From Microlunatus soli (GTDB lineage: Bacteria > Actinomycetota > Actinomycetes > Propionibacteriales > Propionibacteriaceae): a stretch of 64,000 nucleotides of DNA. The notes beneath the pieces were generated by a model. That model made no database searches. It was not told the origin of the DNA and saw nothing but the letters and a program-made list of their open reading frames with translations. Each line of letters opens with the position of its first letter. Position 1 is the stretch's first letter. A program made the position numbers and the translations under genes. This document shows positions 27,106 to 35,139 of this stretch, one piece after another. Where the stretch lies: positions 2,046,001 through 2,110,000 of the forward strand of contig NZ_LT629772.1 in NCBI RefSeq assembly GCF_900105385.1, read 5' to 3'.

Positions 27106-28091
27106 CGCTGCAGCTCCGGTCGGGTGGCGTACTCCAGGGCCCAGTAGCTGAGGATGATGTCGGCTCCGGCCCGGCGGATCGAGGTCAGGGTCTCGGTGAT
27201 GGCGGCGTCGCGGTCGATCCAGCCGCGTTCGGCGCTGGCCTCGATCATCGCGTACTCGCCGGAGATGTTGTACGCCGCCACCGGCACGTCGACGCTGTCG
27301 GCGACCCGGGCGATCACGTCGAGGTAGGACAGGGCCGGCTTGATCATCACGATGTCGGCACCCTGCTCCAGATCCAGCCGGACCTCGCGCAGTGCTTCGC
27401 GGCTGTTGCCGAGATCCTGTTGATAGGTCTTCCGGTCGCCCTGCAAGGAGGACCCGACGGCCTCCCGGAACGGTCCGTAGTAGGCCGAGGAGTATTTGGC
27501 GGAGTAGGCCAGGATCGTGGTGTCGGTGTGCCCGGCCGCGTCCAGCGCCGTACGGAGCGCGCCGACCTGTCCGTCCATCATGCCGCTCGGACCGACGACG
27601 TGCGCGCCGGCCTGGGCGTGCAGGACCGCCATCCGGGCATAGAGGTCAAGAGTGGTGTCGTTGTCCACCACACCGTCGGCGGTCAGCACACCGCAGTGCC
27701 CGTGGTCGGTGAATTCGTCGAGACAGACGTCGGTCATCACCAGCAGGTCGTCACCGACCTCGGCCCGTACGGCTTCGATCGCCACGTTGAGGATGCCGTC
27801 GTCGGCCAGCGCCTGAGATCCGGTGGCGTCCTTCTTGGCGGTCAGCGGGACCCCGAAGAGCATGATGCCGGCCAGCCCGGCGGCGGCGCTGTCGGCGGCA
27901 AGCTTGCGGATCGAGTCCAGGCTGTGTTGGTCGACGCCGGGCATCGAGGAGATCGGCCGCGGCTCGGTCAACCCCTCGGCGACGAACGCGGGCAGGATCA
28001 GTTGCCGTGGCGCGACGGTGGTCTCGGCGACCATCCGGCGGATCACCGGGGTGGACCGCAGTCGGCGCGGGCGATCGGGCAGATTCGGCAC
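27102..28091 (-). CDS. hemB: Delta-aminolevulinic acid dehydratase (porphobilinogen synthase)
   Basis: Condenses two 5-aminolevulinates to porphobilinogen; 329 residues from the GTG at 28091, preceded by GAGGT at good spacing. A GTG at 28103 is also open but has its purine tract too close. The active-site lysines lie in [17 protein letters not shown] and [11 protein letters not shown]; the metal-site region [17 protein letters not shown] has two Cys, a zinc-like variant. Coupled to hemL. Confidence 0.95.
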   Translation of the reverse strand: MPNLPDRPRRLRSTPVIRRMVAETTVAPRQLILPAFVAEGLTEPRPISSMPGVDQHSLDSIRKLAADSAAAGLAGIMLFGVPLTAKKDATGSQALADDGILNVAIEAVRAEVGDDLLVMTDVCLDEFTDHGHCGVLTADGVVDNDTTLDLYARMAVLHAQAGAHVVGPSGMMDGQVGALRTALDAAGHTDTTILAYSAKYSSAYYGPFREAVGSSLQGDRKTYQQDLGNSREALREVRLDLEQGADIVMIKPALSYLDVIARVADSVDVPVAAYNISGEYAMIEASAERGWIDRDAAITETLTSIRRAGADIILSYWALEYATRPELQR

Positions 28092-28167
28092 GCTGCACCT
28101 CACTTCCTACGACCGACAGTAGTAGCTATTCCGGTGATGACGGAATCCGCCGTCGGCCGCGCCCCGA

Positions 28168-29265
28168 TCAGACACCGGGTGGAGCCGCGGTCGAGGCGCG
28201 GATGATGAGCTCGGGCTCGAGCATCAGGTGGCGCTGCGGCGGCGTCCGGCCGTCGAGCACCTGGAGCAGCAGATCGGCGGCTGCCTGCCCCATCCTGTGA
28301 TGCGGGCGGCGCACCGAGGTCAGCGGCGCCGACAGCTGGGCAGTGAACGGGATGTCGTCGTAGCCGGCGATCGAGAGATCGGCGGGCACCTCCAGGCCGG
28401 CCGACTGGACACCCTTCAGGACGCCGAAGGCCAGCACGTCGACCGCCGTGGCGACCGCGGTCGGCCGTCGGGACACCGGTCGCAGCGCCAGCTCCCGGCC
28501 GATCTCGACGCCGGCGTCGAAGGACAGTGGGGCCGAGATCAGTTCGGGCTCGAGATCGGGATCGATGGCGATCAACCGCTGCCGAAATCCGGCGTAGCGG
28601 GTGCGGACCGGGAGCGCCGCATCCGGATGCCCGACGAAGGCGATCCGGCGATGTCCGAGTCCGGCCAGATGATCGGCGATCAGACCGCCGCCGGTGATGT
28701 CGTCGATGGCGACCGACAGCCCCTGCGCGCCCTGTCCCGCGCGATCGACGACGACCATCGGGGTGTCGAGATCCGGTAGCCGATGATCTTCGGAATCCAC
28801 CCGGTCGTTGGGGATCACGATCAGACCGGCGACCCGGCGGGACGCGTACTCCTGCAGATAGCGGGCCTCGCGTTCGCTGTCCCGTGCACTGTTGGACATC
28901 AGGACGGTCCACCGTTCGCCGGCGGTCCGCTCGTCGACACCACGCGCGACGTCCATGAAGCTCGGATTGAACGCGTCCAGCAGCATCAAGCCGATCGTCG
29001 TGGAGTAGCCGGCGCGCAGGTGGCGCGCCGCCTCGTCCCGGACGAATCCCAGCTCGGCGATCGCCGCCTCGACCCGCTGTCGCGTCTCGGGGCGCACCCG
29101 ATCGGGGTGATTGAGGACGTGGGAGACGGTGCCGTGCGAGACGCCGGCCCGGGCCGCGACATCACCGCGGCTGACCCGTCGATTGTTCGGAGCCGGCTGC
29201 TTGCCGCCGGGCCGAGTGCGACCCGGGTCCAGTGGCTGCGGTTGGTTCGAGGTCTCCCTTGACAC
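28168..29265 (-). CDS. LacI-family transcriptional regulator
   Basis: 365-residue repressor. The HTH with hinge is at residues about 31-85 (GDVAARAGVSHGTVSHVLNHPDRVRPETRQRVEAAIAELGF in two pieces), followed by a periplasmic-binding-like sugar domain ending LEPELIIRAS. The first 30 residues are a polar extension. The GTG start lies inside the first operator (29259-29272), implying autoregulation. It faces the divergent polyol cassette, which it should repress until a polyol or phosphate derivative binds. Confidence 0.92.
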   Translation of the reverse strand: MSRETSNQPQPLDPGRTRPGGKQPAPNNRRVSRGDVAARAGVSHGTVSHVLNHPDRVRPETRQRVEAAIAELGFVRDEAARHLRAGYSTTIGLMLLDAFNPSFMDVARGVDERTAGERWTVLMSNSARDSEREARYLQEYASRRVAGLIVIPNDRVDSEDHRLPDLDTPMVVVDRAGQGAQGLSVAIDDITGGGLIADHLAGLGHRRIAFVGHPDAALPVRTRYAGFRQRLIAIDPDLEPELISAPLSFDAGVEIGRELALRPVSRRPTAVATAVDVLAFGVLKGVQSAGLEVPADLSIAGYDDIPFTAQLSAPLTSVRRPHHRMGQAAADLLLQVLDGRTPPQRHLMLEPELIIRASTAAPPGV

Positions 29266-29272
29266 GAGTCAA
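29259..29272. promoter_or_regulatory. LacI operator 1
   Basis: TTGACACGAGTCAA, an inverted repeat TTGAC-N4-GTCAA overlapping the regulator's own GTG start. An identical copy lies 42 bases away. Confidence 0.75.
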
Positions 29273-29300
29273 TCATGACACTACCGTCCAGAGAACGCTA

Positions 29301-29314
29301 TTGACACGAGTCAA
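29301..29314. promoter_or_regulatory. LacI operator 2
   Basis: Second exact copy of TTGACACGAGTCAA, 59 bases before the dehydrogenase ATG. Its left half also reads as a -35 hexamer (TTGACA), so binding would block the cassette promoter. No good -10 was found at the expected distance. Confidence 0.75.
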
Positions 29315-29372
29315 ACCCTGATTCGGTGTCGGATGAGCCGGTCGTCGACGACCGGCCGGTGAGGAGATTGTC

Positions 29373-30455
29373 ATGGTCGACATCCCGGAGCGGATGAAAG
29401 CGGTCATCTGTCATGGCCCGGAGAATTACACCCTGGAAGAGATCGATGTGCCGAAGCCGGGGCCGGGTGAGTTGTTGGTCAGGGTCGAGGCGGTCGGGAT
29501 CTGTGCCAGTGATTTGAAGTGTTATCACGGGGCGGCGAAGTTCTGGGGTGATGCGAATCGTCCGGCGTGGGCCGAGACCGAGGTGGTGCCGGGTCATGAG
29601 TTCGTCGGCATTGTGGTGCAGGGCGATGAGCAGGCGCTGCAGGCTCGGGGGGTCGAGATCGGTGATCGGGTGACGGCGGAGCAGATCGTGCCGTGTTGGG
29701 AGTGTCGGTACTGCGTGCGGGGGCAGTACTGGATGTGTGGGCCGCATGACATGCATGGGTTCAAGCGGGCCAATCCGGGGGCGATGGCGGAGTACATGGT
29801 GTATTCGACTGCGGCGTTGGTGCACAAGATCAGCAAGGATCTGCCGCCGGCGCATGCGGCGTTCGTGGAGCCGTTGTCGTGTTCGTTGCATGCGGTGGAA
29901 CGGGCCAACATCACTTTCGACGACACGGTGGTGGTGGCCGGTGCCGGGCCGATCGGGTTGGGGATGATCGCGGGGGCGAAGGCGAAGAATCCGTTGCGGG
30001 TGATCGCGTTGGATGTTGCGCCGAACAAGCTGGAGTTGGCCAAACAGTGTGGGGCCGATCTGACGTTCAACATCGCCGAGACCGATGCGGTGCAGGCGGT
30101 CAAGGACCTGACCGATGGGTACGGCGCCGATGTCTACATCGAGGGCACCGGTCATCCGTCGGCGGTGCCGCAGGGGCTGAATCTGTTGCGGAAGCTGGGC
30201 ACCTATGTGGAGTACAGCGTGTTCGGTTCCGATGTGACGGTGGACTGGTCGATCATCTCCGATGACAAGGAGTTGAACGTTCTCGGTGCTCACCTCGGCC
30301 CGCATACCTGGCCGGCAGCGATCAAGATGCTCGAGTCCGGTGTGCTGCCCCTGGACAAGATCTGCACCCACCAACTCCCGCTGGACAAGTTCCAAGAAGG
30401 ACTCGACCTCGTCTCCGACGGAGCGAAATCGATCAAGGTCTCACTACTGCCCTGA
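29373..30455 (+). CDS. Zinc-dependent polyol dehydrogenase (MDR family)
   Basis: 360-residue medium-chain dehydrogenase. Catalytic zinc ligands are in GICASDLKCYHG and VPGHEF, four structural Cys in CWECRYCVRGQYWMC (about 110-124), and the NAD loop is GAGPIGLG (about 190-197). With the polyol permease and FGGY kinase downstream it probably oxidises a polyol to a ketose (pentitol or tetritol; substrate inferred). Synonymous codons from about 29460 to 30290 favour TTG, GTG, TGT, CAT and GGG, unlike every neighbour, and then revert to C/G-ending choices for the last 55 codons. Confidence 0.88.
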   Translation: MVDIPERMKAVICHGPENYTLEEIDVPKPGPGELLVRVEAVGICASDLKCYHGAAKFWGDANRPAWAETEVVPGHEFVGIVVQGDEQALQARGVEIGDRVTAEQIVPCWECRYCVRGQYWMCGPHDMHGFKRANPGAMAEYMVYSTAALVHKISKDLPPAHAAFVEPLSCSLHAVERANITFDDTVVVAGAGPIGLGMIAGAKAKNPLRVIALDVAPNKLELAKQCGADLTFNIAETDAVQAVKDLTDGYGADVYIEGTGHPSAVPQGLNLLRKLGTYVEYSVFGSDVTVDWSIISDDKELNVLGAHLGPHTWPAAIKMLESGVLPLDKICTHQLPLDKFQEGLDLVSDGAKSIKVSLLP

Positions 30456-30468
30456 GAGAGGACCGACA

Positions 30469-31800
30469 ATGACGTCTCCGACACCCACCACCGTCAACGA
30501 GTCCGCGGGCGCGGACTACCGAGGTTTTCTCGGCCGGCTCGGCATCCCGCACGTGCTGCGCTGGGGGTTCCTCGGCGTCCTGATCTTCATGACCGGCCAC
30601 GGCGTCGAGTCCAACTTCATCTCGCCGTTGATCGCCACCGAACTCGGCAACGGCACCGACAACATCGGCGCTGCATCGACGATCATCGCGATGTACGGCA
30701 TCTCGGTGATCATCGGCTCCTATCTGTCCGGAGCACTGTCCGATCTGTTCGGGCCGCGCAAGATCATGATGCTGGGCTTTGCGATCTGGGTCGTCTTCGA
30801 AGCCTTGTTCGTGGTCTCACTGGCCGTGCTGCACTCCGAGCCGCTGTCGCTGATCACCTACTTCCTGCGCGGCTTCGGCTATCCCCTCTTCGCCTTCTCG
30901 TTCCTGGTCTGGGTGAACGCCGTCGCCGACGTGAAGCGCAACGGCGCCGCGGTCGGCTGGTTCTACGTGATGTTCACCGGCGGTCTGCCGACGCTGGGAT
31001 CGCTGTACGCCTTGATCTTCATCCCGATCTTCGGTGGCGGCAACACCGGCGAGATCGGTGCCATGATCAGCGGCTCCGGCCTGGTCGTGCTGGGCTTCAT
31101 GATCGTCATGATCGGCGTCCAGGAACGCACCGGCCGCCGGCGACTGGCCCCGGCCGACGAGTCGGCCAACAGGGTTGTGCTGAGCGGCGTCCGGCTGGCC
31201 GCATCGAATCCGAAGATCTTCATGGGCTTCCTGGTCCGCTTGATCAACACCTCACCCGAGTTCGGGATGTTCGTGATCATGCCGGCCGTGATCGCCACTC
31301 AACTCGGCTACGGGCAATCCCGCTGGTTGGCCATGACAGTCTGCGTCTACGCCGGCAACATCTTGTTGAATGCGGTCTTCGGCAACATCGGCGACAAGTT
31401 CGGCTGGGTGCGTACGGTCCGCTGGTTCGGTGTCTTCGGCTCCGCCGCCGGACTGTTGCTGTGGTGGTATGTGCCGAATCTGTTGCCGCACAGCGATGTC
31501 AGCTTCGTGTTGTCGGTGATCGCCGGCGTGCTGTTCGGCATCATGCTCGCCGGGTTCGTGCCGATGGGCGCGATCATGCCCAACCTGACACCCGACCACA
31601 AGGGCGCGGCGATGGCCATGTACACCACCGCAGCCGGCGGCGCCGCGTTCTCCGGTGCCGGCGTGGTCAAGCTGGTGCAGCTGTTCACCGACAGCAATGC
31701 CGCCGTGGTCTGGGCCTTCGTCGGGCTCTATGCGGTCGCGTTCGTGCTGGTCGGGTTCCTCAAGGTGCCGCAGGACGAGAAGGGTGCCCGGCAGCACTGA
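30469..31800 (+). CDS. RbtT/DalT/CsbX-type polyol permease (MFS)
   Basis: 443-residue major facilitator with 12 helices. The start and loop pattern (VLRWGFLGVLIFMTGHGVESNFISP, split over residues about 24-48; SGALSDLFGPRKIM near 87) match the ribitol/D-arabinitol permease group. It imports the substrate by proton symport. ATG at 30469, 13 bases after the dehydrogenase stop, with AGAGAGGA upstream. Same operon as the dehydrogenase and kinase. Confidence 0.88.
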   Translation: MTSPTPTTVNESAGADYRGFLGRLGIPHVLRWGFLGVLIFMTGHGVESNFISPLIATELGNGTDNIGAASTIIAMYGISVIIGSYLSGALSDLFGPRKIMMLGFAIWVVFEALFVVSLAVLHSEPLSLITYFLRGFGYPLFAFSFLVWVNAVADVKRNGAAVGWFYVMFTGGLPTLGSLYALIFIPIFGGGNTGEIGAMISGSGLVVLGFMIVMIGVQERTGRRRLAPADESANRVVLSGVRLAASNPKIFMGFLVRLINTSPEFGMFVIMPAVIATQLGYGQSRWLAMTVCVYAGNILLNAVFGNIGDKFGWVRTVRWFGVFGSAAGLLLWWYVPNLLPHSDVSFVLSVIAGVLFGIMLAGFVPMGAIMPNLTPDHKGAAMAMYTTAAGGAAFSGAGVVKLVQLFTDSNAAVVWAFVGLYAVAFVLVGFLKVPQDEKGARQH

Positions 31801-31868
31801 TCATCAGCCTGGAACACTGCAGGACACCTGGAACAATCCACGATGAGGGCACACAGAAGGAGTCGAAG

Positions 31869-33380
31869 GTGACCGAGGTCCTCCTGGGCATCGATGTCGG
31901 GACCGCCAGCACGAAGGGCCTGCTGGCCACCCCGACCGGGCAGATCGTGGCGAAGACGGTGCGCGAGCATGCGCTGTCGCTGCCCCGGCCGGGGTGGGCG
32001 GAGATGGATGCGGACCAGATCTGGTGGTCGGACATCGTCGACATCAGCCGGGAACTCGCCGAGGCCGCCGACCAGCAGGGCAGCCGCATCGTCGGCGTCT
32101 GCGTCAGCGGCATCGGGCCCTGCGTGCTGGCCACCGACGCCGACGGGCGGCCGCTGCGGCCGGCGATCATGTACGGCATCGACATGCGCGCGACCAGCGA
32201 GATCGAGGAGCTGTCCGACCGCTACGGCTCGGAGCAGATCTTCCGACGCTGCGGCAAGGTGCTGTCCACCCAGTCGGTCGGGCCGAAGCTGGCCTGGCTG
32301 GCGAAGAACGAACCCGAGGTCTGGGCCGACACCAGGAAGATCTTCAACTCCAACTCGTGGCTGGCCTTCCGGCTGACCGGCGAGTACGTCGCCGATCACC
32401 AGACCGCCAGTCAATCCGATCCGCTGTACGACATGCACCGCCGGAGCTGGATCGACGACTGGGCCGGTGATCTTGCTCCCGACGTCGAGCTGCCGCGGCT
32501 GGTATGGCCGACCGAGGTGATCGGCACGATCTCCGCGGCCGCAGCAGCCGAGACCGGATTGGCCGAAGGCACGCCGGTCAGTGCGGGCACCATCGACGCC
32601 TGGTCGGAAGCCTTCGGCGCCGGCGTCCGTCGTCCCGGCGACCTGATGCTGATGTACGGCTCGACGATGTTCTTCGTCCAGGTGCTCGGCGACTACGCCG
32701 GCCACGACATGCTGTGGACGACCAACGGCGTGGACCGCGATCAGTACACACTGGCGGCCGGGATGGCGACCTCGGGCAGCCTCACCCAGTGGCTGCAGCA
32801 GCTGACCGGTGACGTCGATTTCTCCACCCTGGTGGCCGAAGCCCGCGAGGTGCCGCCGGGATCGGACGGGCTGCTGATGTTGCCCTACTTCGCCGGCGAG
32901 CGGACACCGATCTTCGACCCGCGGGCCCGTGGTGTGGTCGCCGGACTGTCCCTGCGACACGGCCGCGGTCACCTGTTCCGGGCCGCCTACGAGGGCATCG
33001 CGTACGGCATCCGGCAGATCGTCGGCTTCCTCGGCGAGGTCGAGCAGGGCACGACCGAACGGCGACTGGTCGCCGTCGGCGGCGGCACCCAGGGTGGCCT
33101 GTGGACCCAGATCGTCTCCGACGTCACCAGGCTGCCGCAGGATGTTCCCGCCGAGACGATCGGCGCGGCGTACGGCGACGCGCTGATGGCCGCGATCGGT
33201 ACCGGCCTGGTTGCGGCCGACACCGACTGGGCCCGGGTGCAGCAGACCATCCGGCCGAACCCGCAGACCCGCGAGGTCTACGACCAACTCTTCGACGCCT
33301 ACGGCCGGCTCTACTCCACCACCCGCGACGACGTCCATCTGTTGGCCGAGCTGCAGGAGCAGTCGGCTACGGACGGCTGA
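31869..33380 (+). CDS. FGGY-family carbohydrate kinase
   Basis: 503-residue sugar kinase with the N-terminal ATPase motif LLGIDVGTASTKGLL and the C-terminal adenosine loop AVGGGTQGGLWTQIVSD. Closest in pattern to xylulokinases. It would phosphorylate the ketose formed by the dehydrogenase, so the cassette feeds the pentose phosphate pathway (inference). GTG start at 31869 with AAGGAG seven bases upstream; the frame is open into the permease gene but without similarity. Confidence 0.9.
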   Translation: MTEVLLGIDVGTASTKGLLATPTGQIVAKTVREHALSLPRPGWAEMDADQIWWSDIVDISRELAEAADQQGSRIVGVCVSGIGPCVLATDADGRPLRPAIMYGIDMRATSEIEELSDRYGSEQIFRRCGKVLSTQSVGPKLAWLAKNEPEVWADTRKIFNSNSWLAFRLTGEYVADHQTASQSDPLYDMHRRSWIDDWAGDLAPDVELPRLVWPTEVIGTISAAAAAETGLAEGTPVSAGTIDAWSEAFGAGVRRPGDLMLMYGSTMFFVQVLGDYAGHDMLWTTNGVDRDQYTLAAGMATSGSLTQWLQQLTGDVDFSTLVAEAREVPPGSDGLLMLPYFAGERTPIFDPRARGVVAGLSLRHGRGHLFRAAYEGIAYGIRQIVGFLGEVEQGTTERRLVAVGGGTQGGLWTQIVSDVTRLPQDVPAETIGAAYGDALMAAIGTGLVAADTDWARVQQTIRPNPQTREVYDQLFDAYGRLYSTTRDDVHLLAELQEQSATDG

Positions 33381-33395
33381 CCTGCGACAAGGAGT

Positions 33396-33843
33396 TCAGT
33401 TCTGCCAGATCGAGAACGACTCGATCCGGTCGTTCATGGTCGACCCGACGTAGTCGATGTCGAGGGTGTCGGCGTTCGGGTCCCCCAGGACCAGGACAGG
33501 CCACTGAACGACTGGGTATCCCGGCCGATGACCGCGTTACAGCCGGCGCGGGTGCTGAAGCTGGAGATCGTGTTGCGCCAGTCGCTGTCCGTGATCCGGA
33601 TGCTGTAGCCCTCGAAATCGCAGGGGCCGGCGTCGCCGTAGATGGTCGTGATCTCGCCCGCCGCGGCCTTTCCGACGACGAGGACGCAGTACTGCCGCGC
33701 GTCGTCCGCCCTTGCGCGCGCGACCCTCATCGGCTGATGCTGGGACGCTCACGGCCGTCAGAAGACCGAACGCCCACGGTGAGTGTGGCGACGGCCAGTG
33801 CGATGGCTCGCCGCGAGAACGATGTGTCATGCTCGGTCGGCAT
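33396..33843 (-). pseudogene. Frameshifted secreted protein gene
   Basis: Three reading frames joined end to end make one small exported protein. Frame 1 gives the signal-peptide start (MPTEHDTSFSRRAIALAVA, from 33843). Near 33770 it shifts to a frame continuing AFGLLTAVSVPASADEGRARKG. Near 33710 it shifts again to RQYCVLVVGKAAAGEITTIYG...CDFEGYSIRITDSDW...AGCNAVIG. Near 33490 a third shift leads to LVLGDPNADTLDIDY and MNDRIESFSIWQN before the TGA at 33396-33398. The mature part has Cys residues and resembles small actinobacterial secreted proteins starting QYCVVVIGKA. Decayed, or misread by the assembly. Confidence 0.75.
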
Positions 33844-33978
33844 GCGATCTCCCTGAGTTCGCTCGGGGCGTCCGTCCCGATCCTTCGATCTGCGGTGCCG
33901 CGGCGACAACCCTCTTCGCCCGAGCCCGAACACTCTCGGCACAGGTCCCCGTACCTCGAGTTGCTCGCGGCGGGCACA

Positions 33979-34470
33979 ATGACGGTGATGTACGTCCGCC
34001 GATCAGCTCGGGTCGCGGTGCTCGACGCCGAGGATCGGGTGCTGTTGTTGCACGCCCGGTTCCGGCGGTCGGTGCCGGGTGTCGACCTGGCGTGGTTCCT
34101 GCCCGGTGGCGGAGTCGAGCACAACGAGGACCTCACGGCCGCCGCGGTGCGTGAACTGGCCGAGGAGACCGGCATTGCGGTCGATCAGACGTCACTCACC
34201 GCACTGGCCCACACCGAGGGCGACGGAACCGTCGGTGAGCTGACCGGCCCGATGCGCGACGACGTGTTCGTCACCAGGGCCCCGTCGACGGCGGTCTCGA
34301 CGGCTGGCATGGAGGAGCACGAACGTCGCGCCCTGGACCGGCATCGCTGGTGGCCGCTGGCCGCGTTGGCCGACACCGACGAGATGGTCTTCCCGGTCGG
34401 CTTGGCAGCCGTTCTTCGCGACTTCACGGCTGCTCACTGCTGGCCCGATCCCCGCCAACTGCCGTGGTGA
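33979..34470 (+). CDS. NUDIX hydrolase
   Basis: 163-residue phosphohydrolase with a full NUDIX box, GGGVEHNEDL...RELAEETGI (about 45-67), and flanking strands VAVLDAEDRVLLLHARF. The start at 33979 is chosen because the upstream frame overlaps the pseudogene's 5' end on the other strand. Monocistronic; the substrate is unknown. Confidence 0.88.
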   Translation: MTVMYVRRSARVAVLDAEDRVLLLHARFRRSVPGVDLAWFLPGGGVEHNEDLTAAAVRELAEETGIAVDQTSLTALAHTEGDGTVGELTGPMRDDVFVTRAPSTAVSTAGMEEHERRALDRHRWWPLAALADTDEMVFPVGLAAVLRDFTAAHCWPDPRQLPW

Positions 34471-34515
34471 CATCTGCGAGCCCCGGAACACAACATTCCG
34501 GGCGCCATCCGACTG

Positions 34516-34557
34516 CTGGCCATATCCTCCTGGCCATATCCTCCTGGCCATATCCTG
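34516..34557. repeat. 14-bp tandem repeat, three copies
   Basis: CTGGCCATATCCTC at 34516-34529 and 34530-34543, and CTGGCCATATCCTG at 34544-34557. The array ends 5 bases before the ATG of the next gene, where the ribosome-binding site should be. Confidence 0.9.
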
Positions 34558-34562
34558 CTGGC

Positions 34563-35003
34563 ATGGACGACCCGTACGTGCTCGGCCCGGGGCTGGCGCC
34601 GACCCCGTTCACCGCCGAGCAGATACGTGCCGGCTGCCCCGACGGGCACACGGTGTTCATCCGCACCACCGAAGCCGGTGAGGTCAGCGAGTCGGTTCAG
34701 CGGTTCGATGCCGGGGACGCCGACGGCGTCACCCTGACCCGGCAGTTCGACGGCGATTCCTTGACCTCGCGCGTCAGTTGGCGGGACCTGCAAGCCCATG
34801 CGGCGTTCCCGTCCGATTTCACGACCCGGGTCCAGGACACGATCGCTTCCCCGCTCGGCACACTCGATTGTCTGCGGTACGAGATTGCCGGGGAGCCGCC
34901 GATGAGGTTCTGGTTCGCCCTCGATCACCCGGGCATGCCCGTCCGCTACACCGACGGAAACTCGACCACCGAGGTCGTCCGCATCGAGCGCGTCCAACCC
35001 TGA
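34563..35003 (+). CDS. Conserved hypothetical protein
   Basis: 146 residues, soluble, no signal peptide. The sequence (YVLGPGLAPTPFTAEQIRAGCPDGHTV...FWFALDHPGMPVRYT) reads as a small beta-rich domain of unknown function, perhaps lipocalin-like. The ATG directly follows the tandem repeats, and no Shine-Dalgarno is visible other than within them. Confidence 0.7.
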   Translation: MDDPYVLGPGLAPTPFTAEQIRAGCPDGHTVFIRTTEAGEVSESVQRFDAGDADGVTLTRQFDGDSLTSRVSWRDLQAHAAFPSDFTTRVQDTIASPLGTLDCLRYEIAGEPPMRFWFALDHPGMPVRYTDGNSTTEVVRIERVQP

Positions 35004-35139
35004 CCGGCTGCGTCCCGGTGGCAGCTCCCGGCCTTGAGCCAGGACCCGTCGAGGTTAGACACCACAAATCACCGCGGGAACGTGCGCAACCTTGATACAT
35101 CATGCGCACGCACCTCCCCTGGGCCCCTGCGGGCCTGGG

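Noticed and set aside
29298..30395. 365-residue minus-strand ORF opposite the polyol dehydrogenase
   Set aside because: Antisense shadow of a clearly coding gene; rich in Arg/His and without family features.
31728..33338. 536-residue minus-strand ORF opposite the FGGY kinase
   Set aside because: Typical high-GC antisense shadow, with no motif; the kinase on the plus strand is unambiguous.
33434..33730. 98-residue minus-strand ORF as an independent gene
   Set aside because: It is the middle piece of the frameshifted secreted protein; its start lacks a signal and the signal peptide lies in the other frames.
28168..34470. Composite transposon or genomic island ends around the polyol block
   Set aside because: No transposase, integrase, terminal inverted repeat or tRNA target was seen at either edge.
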